A DNA stretch of 64,000 nucleotides from Halorientalis litorea (GTDB lineage: Archaea > Halobacteriota > Halobacteria > Halobacteriales > Haloarculaceae), in the NCBI RefSeq assembly GCF_023028225.1, contig NZ_CP095483.1:92913-156912 (forward strand). Reading direction: 5' to 3'. The notes below the pieces were generated by a model. The model was not told where the DNA came from. It saw nothing but the letters and a program-made list of their open reading frames with translations, and did not search any database. Both the position numbers and the translations under genes were made by a program. This document shows, piece after piece, positions 1 to 9,436 of the stretch (within the stretch, counting starts at the first letter, position 1; the number at the start of each line of letters is the position of its first letter).

Positions 1-66
1 TCGATGGACGCGTACCAGCCGGTCATCGAGCGACTCAACACCGTCGGCGTCGAGCTCGGCGAGTAA
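1..66 (+). CDS. C-terminal fragment, probably phosphonate ABC transporter substrate-binding protein
   Basis: The reading frame is open from the first base and ends with TAA at 64-66, leaving the last 21 residues of a protein whose start lies outside the window. The visible tail is amphipathic and carries no diagnostic motif. The identification as the periplasmic-type binding protein (PhnD) is inferred only from position: it ends 23 bases before phnC, and binding protein, ATPase and permease normally lie in this order. Confidence 0.5.
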   Translation, partial: SMDAYQPVIERLNTVGVELGE

Positions 67-89
67 CTACCACCCGCCTTTTCAGTACT

Positions 90-875
90 ATGAGTACACT
101 GACAATCGAGAATCTGACAAAGGAGTACGGTAACGTCACCGCTGTGGAGGACGTATCCTTCGAGATAGAGGACGAGTTCGTCGTCCTGCTGGGCGAATCC
201 GGTGCGGGTAAGTCTACCCTGCTTCGGTGTATCAACGGCTTGACCGAGCCGACGAGTGGCGACATCTATCTCGACGGCGAGCCACTGAGTGGTTCGAACT
301 CGGATGTCGGGATGATTTTTCAGCAGCACAACCTCGTCGAAGGTGTCTCGGCGTTCACGAACGCGCTGACTGGCTCGCTCGACGACACCAGCACTCTCGA
401 AAGCATCTTCCAGTGGCAGGACCGCTCGACCAAAGAGCGGGCACTGGAGGCACTCGACACCGTCGGCCTGCTCGACGAGGCTGACCAGCAGACATCCCAG
501 ATGAGTGGTGGCCAGCAACAGCGGGTCGGCATCGCGCGGGCACTGGTACAGGAGCCCCGACTCCTGTTGGCCGACGAACCCGTGGCCAGTCTCGACCCGT
601 CGAGTGCCGAGACGGTGATGGAGTACCTCAATGAGGCCGCGGACTCGGCGGACGTGACGACGCTCGTGAGCCTCCATCAGGTGAACATCGCGGCGCACTT
701 CGGCGAGCGATTCATCGGCCTCCGGGACGGGAAACTCCTGTTCGATGTCGAGGACGACGAACTCACTCCTGACCTCATCGACGACCTGTACGGGAGCGTC
801 GAAACGGTCGGCCTCGCGGACCACGACGACACGACGGACACCGACAGAGACAGGGACAAGCGGGTGGAGGCATGA
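90..875 (+). CDS. phnC: Phosphonate/phosphate ABC transporter ATP-binding protein PhnC
   Basis: This 261-residue ABC ATPase energises uptake of phosphonates or related phosphorus compounds at the membrane. The Walker A motif GESGAGKST lies at residues 35-43, the Q-loop IFQQ at about 76-79, the signature MSGGQQQR at 138-145 and Walker B LLLADEP at 158-164. Length and motif spacing match PhnC. The stop overlaps the start of the next gene in an ATGA arrangement (872-875), which indicates translational coupling with the permease. The C-terminus is extended by an acidic, arginine-rich tail typical of halophilic proteins. The exact substrate (phosphonate, phosphite or phosphate) cannot be decided from sequence, and no C-P lyase genes are visible here. 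Confidence 0.93.
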   Translation: MSTLTIENLTKEYGNVTAVEDVSFEIEDEFVVLLGESGAGKSTLLRCINGLTEPTSGDIYLDGEPLSGSNSDVGMIFQQHNLVEGVSAFTNALTGSLDDTSTLESIFQWQDRSTKERALEALDTVGLLDEADQQTSQMSGGQQQRVGIARALVQEPRLLLADEPVASLDPSSAETVMEYLNEAADSADVTTLVSLHQVNIAAHFGERFIGLRDGKLLFDVEDDELTPDLIDDLYGSVETVGLADHDDTTDTDRDRDKRVEA

Positions 876-1873
876 GTGCGGACCGGTCACGGCTGGGCGC
901 GCTCCAGCGGTACCTCGGACTCGGGGGCGGAGGCGACTCTGCCGTCGAACAGAAACTGACGGACATGAAGCGGAGCAAGACGCTCCGCCGACTGTACACG
1001 GGGCTCGGCATCGTCGTCGTGGCCGTCATATTCAACGCCAGTCTCGAAGCCGTCGGCTTCTCGCTCACGGAGCTGTTCAACCAGATTCCGCAGTTCATCC
1101 AGGCACTCGGGGAGTACTTCCCGCCCACGACGTACTTCGGCTTCATCCCGTTCGTCGACGTGATGCAGTACTGGAACTTCATGCTCGCAGAGGACCTGTT
1201 CGGTGCGTCGCAGGTGACGCTCGCCATCGCCATCGCCGGGACCATCCTCGGACTGCCGCTCGCGCTCTTTTTCGGGGTACTCGCCAGCGAGCGCGTCATC
1301 CCGTACCCGCTCAACCTCCTGTTCCGCGCGACGATGAGCCTCATCCGTGCCATCCCGGCACTGGTGTGGGTACTCATCCTCATCCCGCTGGGCGGTGTCT
1401 CGCCGTTCACCGCGACGCTCGCGGTGATGATAGACACCACCGGCTACCTCGGACGACTGTTCACCGACGAACTCGAAGAAATCGCCGACGGCCCCATCGA
1501 AGGCATCCAGTCGACCGGTGCTGGCCGGACTCAGATAATCTCCTTCGGGATGCTGAGTCAGGTGTTCCGACAGTTCATCGCGTGGACGGCGTTCGACCTC
1601 GAACACAACGTCAGGGTCGCCGTCGGCCTCGGTCTCATCGGGGCTGGCGGTCTCGGACTGGAACTCGACATCCAGCGCAAGACGTTCCACTACACGGAGA
1701 TGATGGCGTGTATCATCCTCATCCTCATGCTGACGGGGACGGTGGAACTCCTCAGCCAGCGCGTGCGCTCGTCCCTCCGTGAGGACGACGACGTGGAGAC
1801 GAAGGGCGTCATCGAGACGCTCCTCTCCCAGCCGGTGAAAATCGTCAAGTCGATGGCCGGACGGCGAGAGTGA
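872..1873 (+). CDS. phnE: Phosphonate ABC transporter permease PhnE
   Basis: A 333-residue integral membrane permease that pairs with PhnC. After about 35 hydrophilic residues it has a membrane segment, a long loop, and then the binding-protein-dependent permease domain. The cytoplasmic EAA-type loop ([19 protein letters not shown], about residues 204-222) is the contact for the ATPase. Its start overlaps the phnC stop by four bases, and its stop overlaps a GTG start of the following acetyltransferase. Only one permease gene is present, so it presumably functions as a homodimer, as is usual for PhnCDE systems. Confidence 0.92.
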   Translation: MSADRSRLGALQRYLGLGGGGDSAVEQKLTDMKRSKTLRRLYTGLGIVVVAVIFNASLEAVGFSLTELFNQIPQFIQALGEYFPPTTYFGFIPFVDVMQYWNFMLAEDLFGASQVTLAIAIAGTILGLPLALFFGVLASERVIPYPLNLLFRATMSLIRAIPALVWVLILIPLGGVSPFTATLAVMIDTTGYLGRLFTDELEEIADGPIEGIQSTGAGRTQIISFGMLSQVFRQFIAWTAFDLEHNVRVAVGLGLIGAGGLGLELDIQRKTFHYTEMMACIILILMLTGTVELLSQRVRSSLREDDDVETKGVIETLLSQPVKIVKSMAGRRE

Positions 1874-2541
1874 CGATGCAGTACATCGACGCTCACGGTC
1901 CGAATCGGACGGTCGAACTCAGCCCCGAACCGACGTTCCACGAACCGGTTCACATCTCCGAGAGCGAACTCGGCGAATGGACGGAACTGCGGGCCGGAGT
2001 CCGGGTTCATCACTCGACCGTCGACGACTACACGTACCTGATGGAGCGCGCCCAGTGTGACCACACGACTATCGGAAAGTTCGGCAACATCGCTTCGGAC
2101 GCGCGCCTCGGCCCCACGAACCACCCGATTCACCGCCCGACGGCCCACCACTTCACGTACCGGGCGGAGATGTACGGCCTCGGGGCCGACGACGAGTGGG
2201 TGTTCGACTGGCGGGCGGACCAACCGGTCGAAGTCGGTCACGACGTGTGGGTCGGCCACGGCGCGACAGTCCTGCCGGGTGTGTCCGTCGGGAACGGTGC
2301 CGTCGTCGCGGCCGGCGCGGTAGTGACCGACGATGTGGCACCGTACACCGTCGTCGGCGGCGTTCCCGCGGAGCAAATCGGCCGTCGGTTCCCCACCGAA
2401 ACCGCCGCCCGTATCGACGCCACGGAGTGGTGGCACTGGGACCACGACACGCTCGCCGAGCGACTCGACGCGTTTCGCGACCTCGATACATTCCTCGAAC
2501 GGTACGCTCCCGCGACGGCCGACGCACCGGCCCTCGACTGA
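1870..2541 (+). CDS. Hexapeptide-repeat acyltransferase of the phosphonate-operon type
   Basis: The protein (223 residues from GTG 1870, or 221 from ATG 1876) has left-handed beta-helix hexapeptide repeats, visible as [20 protein letters not shown] and [12 protein letters not shown] around residues 135-170. This is the signature of acetyl/succinyl transferases. Members of this subfamily commonly lie in phosphonate-utilisation operons, where they are thought to acetylate aminophosphonates or detoxify intermediates. The GTGA overlap with the phnE stop supports co-translation and the GTG start, although ATG 1876 is equally close. It is the last gene of the operon on this strand. Substrate is inferred from context only. 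Confidence 0.8.
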   Translation: MTMQYIDAHGPNRTVELSPEPTFHEPVHISESELGEWTELRAGVRVHHSTVDDYTYLMERAQCDHTTIGKFGNIASDARLGPTNHPIHRPTAHHFTYRAEMYGLGADDEWVFDWRADQPVEVGHDVWVGHGATVLPGVSVGNGAVVAAGAVVTDDVAPYTVVGGVPAEQIGRRFPTETAARIDATEWWHWDHDTLAERLDAFRDLDTFLERYAPATADAPALD

Positions 2542-2665
2542 TGCTCTCCTCTCGCCGACGCGCTTCCGCCGCCGCCACACTGACCGGGCGATGGAACACC
2601 TCGAAACCGAACGGCGGCAGCGAATTTGGAGAAAGGCCAACAGTGAGTACCTTCCGCTGACGGTA

Positions 2666-3610
2666 TCAAATCATGACGTGGTCCGGCCGAACCCCGGAGT
2701 GGAGGCGGACGGCGATTTCGGCCGCGTGGACCCAGTAGTAAATCGCCCGCTCCAGTGCCCGGGTGACGGTCACGAGATACCCGTACACCCCCGGGTCGTA
2801 GGCAGTGATGAGTTCGAAGAGTTCGTCCAAGTCTCGGTGTACCGTCTCCTCGTGGGTCACGAGTTCGTCGTACGCGCCGAGGTCACCGTCGAACAGGATG
2901 GCACGGAAGGACTCGTTTATTTCCGCGCCCGCGGCGAAGATGTCGCGGACGCTCCGTTCGACCACACCGGTCGCGTCGACTTCCTGGGTCTCGATAACGT
3001 CGGTGATGAAACACGCGCGGTCGCCGACGATTTCGAGGTTCGTCGCGACGGTGGCGAGGTCCGAGGCGACCCGGTTGCCGGGCCAGTCGGTGGTCAGCGT
3101 GTAGGATTTCAGTTCCGAGAGGACCGCCGAGTACCGCTCGTTGGTCAACGACTCCAGTGCCGTCGCAGAGCGGTCCGGGTCCTCGCCGACGAACACTGTC
3201 CGCGCCGCGTCGTACTGCGTCGCAGTCACGTCGTCGAGTCGTTCGAGCAACGACAGGACGGCCTCACCTCTGTCGGTGGGCCTCGTCATCGACGTGTCTG
3301 AGGCGTCGTCTCGCTCCGAGTCGATACTCGGCGAGTCGTCACCCTCACCGACCGGTTCGAGCCGCGATATCACGTCCGCGTTGTCGTACACGGCGGCGTC
3401 GTCGACGACGTACGCCTTCCGAACGATATCGTCCTGTTTCAACTCCTGCAGCAGTTCAGAGAGGTACTGCTCGGAGATGCCGACTTGCTCCGCGAGGTCG
3501 GCCTTCGTCTCCGGTGCGGTCCGCTCGATGGCCTCGATAATCTGTGCGAGTGTCGCGTCACGGCCCTGTGGCGCGACATCCCGGGGACTCCGCCACGTTC
3601 GTTGGGACAT
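2666..3610 (-). CDS. HTH-PhoU fusion, putative phosphate/phosphonate uptake regulator
   Basis: A 314-residue protein. Residues 20-70 form a winged-helix/HTH segment (KADLAEQVGISEQYLSELLQ) and residues ~120-310 form two PhoU-type helical repeats. PhoU proteins repress phosphate ABC transporters and signal phosphate status, while fusion to a DNA-binding domain, recurrent in haloarchaea, would join sensing and transcriptional control in one chain. A charged linker (about residues 85-112) separates the domains. It converges on the phn operon and is divergent from a second PhoU-type gene at 3806, so it is a good candidate regulator of one or both. The ATG lies at 3608-3610. Confidence 0.82.
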   Translation of the reverse strand: MSQRTWRSPRDVAPQGRDATLAQIIEAIERTAPETKADLAEQVGISEQYLSELLQELKQDDIVRKAYVVDDAAVYDNADVISRLEPVGEGDDSPSIDSERDDASDTSMTRPTDRGEAVLSLLERLDDVTATQYDAARTVFVGEDPDRSATALESLTNERYSAVLSELKSYTLTTDWPGNRVASDLATVATNLEIVGDRACFITDVIETQEVDATGVVERSVRDIFAAGAEINESFRAILFDGDLGAYDELVTHEETVHRDLDELFELITAYDPGVYGYLVTVTRALERAIYYWVHAAEIAVRLHSGVRPDHVMI

Positions 3611-3805
3611 ACTCGCAGGACCATGCGGGCGGGAATAGGGCTGTTCACCCTACTGTTCGGACTGCTATATACTCCATAGACCCGCCTGCCTGCACGGTGG
3701 TTCGACCCGCTCACGTGGACTGTCCGTACTGATATAAACCAATCAATATCGAACAAGTCCCCTCATATCAACAATAAGGGTAGCCCACTCCCGAACGGTT
3801 TCTAT

Positions 3806-4819
3806 ATGGAGACCCGAAAAGTTCAGCTCTCGGGCGGGACTACGTACACCATCTCGCTACCAAAGTCGTGGGCCACGGAACACGGCATCGAATCCGGGTC
3901 GGCCCTGACGCTCCACCCGAACGGTGACGGGACGCTCCTCGTCGAACCGACCGGTGGACGCGATGCCGCCGAGCGCACGCTCTCCGTCGACGTCTCAACG
4001 GACGGTGAGACGGCGATTCGACAGCAGGTCCACGCCGCACACACCGTCGGCGTCGACTCCATGACGCTCGTCGATACGACGGGACATCCCGCCGACCGAC
4101 GCACACTCGTCGAGCAGACGCTCGCCGGCCTCTCCGGGTTCGAGGTGTTACAGGTCTCTGACACGCGCATCAAACTGACCAACCTCATCGACGCCGAGAA
4201 CGTCAACATCAGGAAGAGTACGCTCCGACTCCGGTTGGTCGTGCTGGCGATGCACCGCGACGCCGTGACTGCAGTCGTCGAGGGCGACGAGGAACTGGCG
4301 CGGCGCGTCGTCGAGCGTGACAACGAGGCCGACAAACTGTTCGCGATGGTCACGCGGCACTTCCGGCGGTCCCTGACCGACCTCCACGAGGTAGAGAAAC
4401 TGGACCGGAGTCGCGACGAACTCTTCGAGTTCTACTACACTGCCCGGCAGTTCGAGCGCGTCGCCGACCACGCGGAGAAAATCGCGCGGTTCGCCATCGA
4501 ACCCGGTGCCGCCATCTCCGAGGAGTACGCGACACTCCTCTCTGACCTCGGTGCGACCGCTCGGGATGTCGTCGACGATGCGGCCGACATCATCCTCACA
4601 GACGCCGGTATCGACGCGGCCGTCGATGTCTTCGACAGACAGGACCGGTTCACCGACCGACTGGACGACATCGACCGTGACCTCTACGAACACGACGTGC
4701 CCGGCGAAGCGTACGTGCTCGGGTTGGTCATCGACAGCCTCCGGCGGACAGCCGAGTACGGGGTCAACGTCGCGGAAATCGGCCTCCAGCAGGCGACGCG
4801 AGAACAGGTCGACAGTTGA
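3806..4819 (+). CDS. AbrB-PhoU family phosphate uptake regulator
   Basis: A 337-residue protein starting with an AbrB/SpoVT-like swapped-hairpin domain (residues ~3-48, beginning METRKVQLSGGTTYTISLPKSW), followed by PhoU-like helical repeats from about residue 110 to the end. This architecture is widespread in archaea and is annotated as a phosphate signalling or uptake regulator. The AbrB-like part is expected to bind DNA. The start codon follows an AT-rich stretch (3731-3805) with a TATA-like ATATAAA at 3732-3738. It is transcribed away from the HTH-PhoU gene, so both share one 195-base control region. Confidence 0.85.
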   Translation: METRKVQLSGGTTYTISLPKSWATEHGIESGSALTLHPNGDGTLLVEPTGGRDAAERTLSVDVSTDGETAIRQQVHAAHTVGVDSMTLVDTTGHPADRRTLVEQTLAGLSGFEVLQVSDTRIKLTNLIDAENVNIRKSTLRLRLVVLAMHRDAVTAVVEGDEELARRVVERDNEADKLFAMVTRHFRRSLTDLHEVEKLDRSRDELFEFYYTARQFERVADHAEKIARFAIEPGAAISEEYATLLSDLGATARDVVDDAADIILTDAGIDAAVDVFDRQDRFTDRLDDIDRDLYEHDVPGEAYVLGLVIDSLRRTAEYGVNVAEIGLQQATREQVDS

Positions 4820-5327
4820 CTGCACGGCCCGGGTCGCGTTGTCCTCGGAGTCCGCCGTCCGCCCGCAGTATATAGGGATACGTTCTGTTATAGACTGCTC
4901 GGACGTGTACGTCCTATCACGTACCGGTAATATAAACGAGTTTACTGTGTAGGGTCGCCGTCTCACGTGGTGACGCACTTTCAGACCGCTGGCCCGAACG
5001 GGGGGCACCCACCTTGATGACAGTCCCTCCTAGTACCGGTTGCCGTCGGTCTGTCCGCCCTACCAGTCAGGTGTGCGTTCTGTCTCAGAGCGGTACACAC
5101 TCGATTGGAGCCATACACTCACGTCGAGTCCCGCTGACTGCCCGCCACCGTGTTCGACCGAACGAGACAGACCGCTGGGGCTGACGGTGGACGGCGTGTG
5201 TCACCCCGTCCGTCCGTTCTCGGCACAGTGTCCACACCCCGTCGAGAACGGCGTCTCCCGCACGAAACTGGTCTGCCCGCTCCGTCCGACCGAAGGTTTA
5301 ATTGAACAGCTGTTCAGACAGTAAATC
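4820..5327 (+). other. Intergenic region between AbrB-PhoU gene and arsenic operon
   Basis: This 508-base stretch contains no convincing gene. A 94-codon open frame at 5040-5324 has proline/cysteine-rich non-globular composition and no homology I recognise. An AT-richer patch at 4868-4942 includes TATATAGG and a 14-base imperfect palindrome, GGACGTGTACGTCC, at 4901-4914, which could be a regulatory site of unknown use. The last 30 bases form the arsenic-operon promoter, described separately. Confidence 0.6.
5297..5316 (+). promoter_or_regulatory. Promoter with palindromic operator of the ars operon
   Basis: A TATA-like TTTAATT at 5297-5303 is followed directly by the perfect 14-base palindrome TGAACAGCTGTTCA at 5303-5316, ending 11 bases before the arsR start. 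ArsR repressors bind dyads overlapping promoters, so placement between TATA box and start codon fits autorepression relieved by arsenite. The regulator assignment is inferred. Confidence 0.7.
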
Positions 5328-5720
5328 ATGAGTGAAACGGGCCGCCTCCGTAACTTGCTCGCCGAGCAACTCGGGGAGTGCTGTGACGCCGACGTACAGG
5401 AGCGACTAGACAGTCTGGCCGCACTCGACGAGGCAGTCGACGGGCCTCGTTCCGCGGACCTCGCGGCGTTGAAGACGCTCGGTGACGAGACGCGTCACCG
5501 CGTCGTCCGCCTGCTCGTCGCCGCGGACCGGGACCTGTGTGTCTGTGAACTCGACCCGTTGCTGGACGTGAGCGAGAGCGCGGTCAGTCACGCGCTCTCC
5601 GACCTCGCGGACGCGGGCCTCGTCACGCGCCGGAAGGAGGGAACGTGGCACTACTACCGGCCGACCGACCGGGCCACCGACCTCGTCGCCGCGCTGGACG
5701 GGACACGGGGGAACCGATGA
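5328..5720 (+). CDS. arsR: ArsR family arsenite-responsive repressor
   Basis: A 130-residue winged-helix repressor. The segment LKTLGDETRHRVVRLL followed by DLCVCELDPLLDVSESAVSHALSDL shows the ArsR fold, with a CVC pair at the start of the metal-sensing helix (about residues 65-69) like the classical ELCVCDL arsenite site. A further CC pair occurs near residue 18. It is the first gene of the operon, behind a palindrome that is a likely operator, and overlaps arsC by an ATGA (5717-5720). Role: repression in absence of As(III)/Sb(III). Confidence 0.92.
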   Translation: MSETGRLRNLLAEQLGECCDADVQERLDSLAALDEAVDGPRSADLAALKTLGDETRHRVVRLLVAADRDLCVCELDPLLDVSESAVSHALSDLADAGLVTRRKEGTWHYYRPTDRATDLVAALDGTRGNR

Positions 5721-6160
5721 CCGACGATGCAGTTCGTGTCGCGTTCGTGTGCGTCCAGAACGCCGGGCGGTCACAGATGGCGACGGCGTTCGCGGAACGG
5801 GAGCGCGCGGCTCGAAACCTCGAGGACCGCGTCGAGGTTCTGACCGGTGGGACCGACCCAGCCGACTCCGTCCACGACGTGGTCGTGGAGGCGATGGCCG
5901 AGGCGGGAGTCGACATCACGGACCGAGTGCCCCGGTCCATCTCGACGACGGACCTCGAAGCCTGTGACATCGTCGCCACGATGGGCTGTTCGACGCTCGA
6001 ACTGGGCGTCGATGGCACGACTGTCGACGTTCGTGACTGGGCGTTGGACGACCCACACGGGCAAGCCATCGAGACGGTGCGGGCCATCCGCGCCGAGGTC
6101 AGGGAACGGGTCGCCGACGTGTTCGACGACATCGAGGAGGAGGTGTCCGCGGATGTCTGA
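5717..6160 (+). CDS. arsC: Arsenate reductase, low-molecular-weight phosphatase type
   Basis: A 147-residue enzyme with the LMW tyrosine-phosphatase P-loop CVQNAGRS (CX5R) near the N-terminus (residues 10-17), the nucleophile for reducing arsenate to arsenite. A DPHG element near residues 113-116 fits the general-acid aspartate region. The start at 5717 was chosen because it overlaps the arsR stop as ATGA and places the P-loop at the normal distance from the N-terminus; longer versions would run through the arsR frame. The product, arsenite, is handled by the next two genes. Confidence 0.9.
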   Translation: MTDDAVRVAFVCVQNAGRSQMATAFAERERAARNLEDRVEVLTGGTDPADSVHDVVVEAMAEAGVDITDRVPRSISTTDLEACDIVATMGCSTLELGVDGTTVDVRDWALDDPHGQAIETVRAIRAEVRERVADVFDDIEEEVSADV

Positions 6161-6995
6161 GGACGCCGACGGTACCACGTTAGATGCCGAGACTCAGCGA
6201 CGCGTCGTCCGGGAGCGGTACGCACGGATTGCGACCGAAGAGTCGGGCGACGAGGGGTGCCGTTCGACCGACGGCCAGTGTTGTGATGGCACCACGGCAG
6301 CGGCCGATGCCGACCGTACCGCCCAGTCGATGGGCTACTCGGAGGCCGACACCGAGAGTGTCGACGGCGACGCGAACCTCGGACTCGGCTGTGGCAACCC
6401 CAACGCCCTCGCGTCGTTGTCGGCGGGTGAGACAGTTCTCGACCTCGGGTCCGGTGCCGGGTTCGACTGCTTCCTCGCGGCACAGGAAGTCGGCGAGTCG
6501 GGCCGTGTCGTCGGCGTCGACATGACGCCCGAGATGGTCGAGACGGCACGTGAGAACGCTCGGGAGAACGGGACCGAGCACGTCGAGTTCCGCCTCGGCG
6601 AAATCGAACACCTCCCCGTTGCGGACGAGTGTGTGGACGTGGTCATCTCGAATTGCGTCGTGAACCTCTCACCCGACAAGCCACAGGTCTTCCGCGAGGC
6701 GTTCCGCGTCTTGCGGCCGGGTGGACGGCTCGCGATTTCGGACGTGGTACTGACCGCGGAGGTCCCGACCGAGGTCCGCGCCGACCCCGACTCCGTGGCC
6801 TCCTGCGTGGCAGGTGCGTCCAGCATCGAGCAACTGTCGGCGATGCTCGCCGACGCCGGATTCGAGCACGTCGACATCTCCCCGAAAGACGACAGCGACC
6901 GCTTCATCCGCGAGTGGGACGACGACCACGATGTCAGCGAGTTCCTCGTCTCTGCGGACATCACCGGCCGAAAACCGGAGTCGGACGATGAGTGA
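6153..6995 (+). CDS. arsM: Arsenite S-adenosylmethionine methyltransferase ArsM
   Basis: A 280-residue Rossmann methyltransferase with SAM motif I LDLGSGAGFD at residues 97-106. The cysteines expected for arsenite binding are visible: a CC pair at 43-44, C80 in GLGCGNP, C168 in SNCVVNL and C218 in SCVAGA. The last two are 50 residues apart, as in characterised ArsM proteins. It methylates As(III), in some organisms to volatile species. The start overlaps the arsC stop by eight bases. Length is typical for the family. Confidence 0.93.
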   Translation: MSEDADGTTLDAETQRRVVRERYARIATEESGDEGCRSTDGQCCDGTTAAADADRTAQSMGYSEADTESVDGDANLGLGCGNPNALASLSAGETVLDLGSGAGFDCFLAAQEVGESGRVVGVDMTPEMVETARENARENGTEHVEFRLGEIEHLPVADECVDVVISNCVVNLSPDKPQVFREAFRVLRPGGRLAISDVVLTAEVPTEVRADPDSVASCVAGASSIEQLSAMLADAGFEHVDISPKDDSDRFIREWDDDHDVSEFLVSADITGRKPESDDE

Positions 6996-8154
6996 GGCCG
7001 ACGCACACGCCCACGGGCCCGACTGTGACTGCGAGAGCTGTGGCGACCCGCGGTCGATGGACTTTCTCGACAGGTATCTCACGGTCTGGATTGTGGCCGC
7101 GATGGCGGCCGGCGTCGGCCTCGGGTACGTCGCCCCGTCGGTGACACGACCGATTCAGGACCTCCATCTCGTCGAAATCGGCCTCATCCTGATGATGTAT
7201 CCGCCGCTCGCGAAAGCCGACTACTCGAAACTCCCGACCGTCTTCTCGAACTGGCGAGTCCTCGGGCTGAGCCTCGTGCAGAACTGGCTCATCGGCCCGA
7301 CGCTGATGTTTGGCCTCGCAGTCGTGTTCTTCAGCGGTCTCGTTCCCGGCCTCCCCGCACGGCCGGAGTACTTCCTCGGGTTGGTGTTCATCGGGATGGC
7401 GCGCTGTATCGCCATGGTGTTGGTCTGGAACGAGTTGGCCGAGGGGTCGACGGAGTACGTGACCGGTCTCGTCGCGTTCAACAGTCTGTTTCAAATCGTT
7501 ACCTACGGCGTGTACGTGTGGTTCTTCGCGCTCTTTCTCCCTCCGCTGCTCGGGATGGACGCGCTCGTGGCCGGAATCACGACGTTCGACGTGACGCCGA
7601 TGCAGGTGTTCGAGGCCATCGTGGTCTTCCTCGGTATTCCGTTCGCCGGTGGCTTCCTCACTCGTGCGGTCGGTACGCGAGTGAAAAGCGAGACGTGGTA
7701 CGACGAGACCCTCGTCCCCAAGATAGACCCGGTGACGTTGGTCGCGTTACTGTTTACCATCGTCGTGATGTTCGCGACGCAGGGTGGCAACATCGTCGCC
7801 GCGCCCGCGGACGTGTTGCTCATCGCGGTGCCGCTCACGGTGTACTTCGTCGTGATGTTCCTCGTGAGTTTCGGCATGGGTCGTGGTATCGGTGCGGACT
7901 ACTCCACGACGACAGCCATCGGGTTCACGGCCGCGAGCAACAACTTCGAACTCGCAATCGCCGTCGCCGTCGCCGTCTTCGGTGTCGGGTCGAGCGTGGC
8001 CTTCGCGACTGTCGTCGGCCCGCTCATCGAAGTCCCGGTGCTGCTGGCCTTGGTCAACGTCGCGCTCTACTTCCAGCGACGGTTCGACTGGGGCGGCTTC
8101 GATACCGGGCAGCTGGACGGGACCGCGGGCGACCCCACGACTGACGATGACTGA
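6988..8154 (+). CDS. acr3: ACR3 family arsenite efflux permease
   Basis: A 388-residue membrane protein of the ACR3/BASS type with about ten hydrophobic segments, exporting arsenite by proton antiport. The conserved cysteine (C140, in GMARCIAMVLVWNE) and the conserved glutamate (E321, in AASNNFELA) are both present. ATG 6988 overlaps arsM by eight bases, making all four ars genes translationally linked. The N-terminus before the usual family start carries an added His/Cys-rich stretch (H7, H9, C13, C15, C18), discussed as a finding. It completes the detoxification set: sense, reduce, methylate and export. Confidence 0.94.
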   Translation: MSEADAHAHGPDCDCESCGDPRSMDFLDRYLTVWIVAAMAAGVGLGYVAPSVTRPIQDLHLVEIGLILMMYPPLAKADYSKLPTVFSNWRVLGLSLVQNWLIGPTLMFGLAVVFFSGLVPGLPARPEYFLGLVFIGMARCIAMVLVWNELAEGSTEYVTGLVAFNSLFQIVTYGVYVWFFALFLPPLLGMDALVAGITTFDVTPMQVFEAIVVFLGIPFAGGFLTRAVGTRVKSETWYDETLVPKIDPVTLVALLFTIVVMFATQGGNIVAAPADVLLIAVPLTVYFVVMFLVSFGMGRGIGADYSTTTAIGFTAASNNFELAIAVAVAVFGVGSSVAFATVVGPLIEVPVLLALVNVALYFQRRFDWGGFDTGQLDGTAGDPTTDDD

Positions 8155-8304
8155 GACGGGGACCGCCACGCGGGACTCGTCCGTCGGTGTTGCCCAACGG
8201 ACACCGGTCACACGCCGTGGGCCAGCAACTCCGTCTTCTCCCGCCTCCGGCAGACGAGCGAGCGGACCGGGTGCGGTTTTCTGACGATGAAACGCCGGTA
8301 GCGG

Positions 8305-8312
8305 GTTTATAA
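8305..8312 (+). promoter_or_regulatory. TATA box of the DUF3592-like gene
   Basis: TTTATAAT lies about 27-30 bases before the GTG/ATG start pair at 8332/8338, the spacing expected for a leaderless haloarchaeal transcript. Confidence 0.6.
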
Positions 8313-8331
8313 TCGGGCCACTCCACCGCCC

Positions 8332-9303
8332 GTGCAAATGGAACTGTCCGTGCGTGGAACCCCGATTACGGTCACCCCGCTGCTGCTCGCCGCGCTCCTC
8401 CTCTCGCTCGGTGCTGTCGGGTACGGGGGGTACGACTACGTCCAGCAGTCGAACGCCGTCGAGGACGCCGTCACCGTCGAAACCACGGTCACCGACACGG
8501 ACATCAGCGTGTCGGCCGGCCGCGGCCTCGTTTACCGCATTAGTGTCGAGCATACCTACCAGTATCGTGGGACGGAGTACACGAGCAAGCAGGTGTTCCC
8601 CGGAAGTCTCGGTCCGATGTACACCGCCCGGAGCGACGCAGCGGCCGCGCTCGCACCGTACGAGCCGAACACGACAGCAACTGCCTACGTCGACCCCGAG
8701 TCCCCGGGCAGGGCGTTTCTCGAACGCCAGACGACGTGGGGGCCGTTCCGGCTCCTGGGTCTCGGTGGCCTCGTCGCCGTTTTGACCGTCCTTCGTATCG
8801 TCGGGGCACGCAACCCCGGCCAAGGCACGGAGTTGCGACCGGCGAGCGACCACGAGCCGACGCGATACGAGACACTGTTCGGTCTCGACCGTGACAGGGT
8901 CAACCGCCTCAGCAAGCATCTCATGGTGGTTGCACCGGTCGTCTTCCTGGCCGCGCTCGCCGCGACGGTACTCCTCGTGTACAACGCCGACTCGTCGTCG
9001 CTGCAAGTCGGGCTGACAGACCCCGTCGGACTCGCGTTGCTGACGGCCTTCCTCGCCGCGCTCGGACTGATAGCCGCACTCGTGGGCTACGGTGTCTGGT
9101 CGTTCACGGAGTATCGGCGACTTCGGGCGCGTATCCCGGAACCGCGGCCGCCGAGTCCGTTCAGACACCCCACGCGGCTCGTGACTATCCTCTCGACCAA
9201 CGACGGTCTCGACGAGTACGGGAGACGGGTGAAGCTGACCGGCTTCGCGTTCACTGTCGCCGCATTCTTTGCGGGGATTCTCGTGTCAGTCATCCTGTTC
9301 TGA
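8332..9303 (+). CDS. DUF3592-like membrane protein
   Basis: A 323-residue protein (321 if ATG 8338 is used). It has a membrane segment at about residues 12-30, then a beta-rich extracytoplasmic stretch with TYQYRGTEYTS and YVDPESPGRAFLER, which are characteristic of DUF3592. Further membrane segments lie near 135-155, 205-225, 235-260 and 300-322. The biochemical role of DUF3592 is not known. It has its own promoter and is not obviously part of the ars operon, which ends 177 bases upstream. Confidence 0.72.
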   Translation: MQMELSVRGTPITVTPLLLAALLLSLGAVGYGGYDYVQQSNAVEDAVTVETTVTDTDISVSAGRGLVYRISVEHTYQYRGTEYTSKQVFPGSLGPMYTARSDAAAALAPYEPNTTATAYVDPESPGRAFLERQTTWGPFRLLGLGGLVAVLTVLRIVGARNPGQGTELRPASDHEPTRYETLFGLDRDRVNRLSKHLMVVAPVVFLAALAATVLLVYNADSSSLQVGLTDPVGLALLTAFLAALGLIAALVGYGVWSFTEYRRLRARIPEPRPPSPFRHPTRLVTILSTNDGLDEYGRRVKLTGFAFTVAAFFAGILVSVILF

Positions 9304-9436
9304 GAACCGACTGGACTGGGACGCCGTGTGCCGTTCTCACGCCCTCACCGTACCTGCACCCCGAAGTCGAGGATTACTGCCCCGCTGGCGCGATAAGCAT
9401 TGTAGAACCATAGTATGGTGTGTGGTACCTGGTGCC

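Noticed and set aside
775..1690. Long open frames antisense to phnE
   Set aside because: Shadows caused by high GC3; their translations are Arg/Pro-rich and lack motifs. The same applies to long antisense frames across the ACR3, sulfatase-like and acyl-CoA dehydrogenase genes.
5040..5324. 94-codon open frame before arsR
   Set aside because: Composition is Pro/Cys/Arg-rich without halophilic acidity, it overlaps the ars promoter, and no family resemblance was seen.
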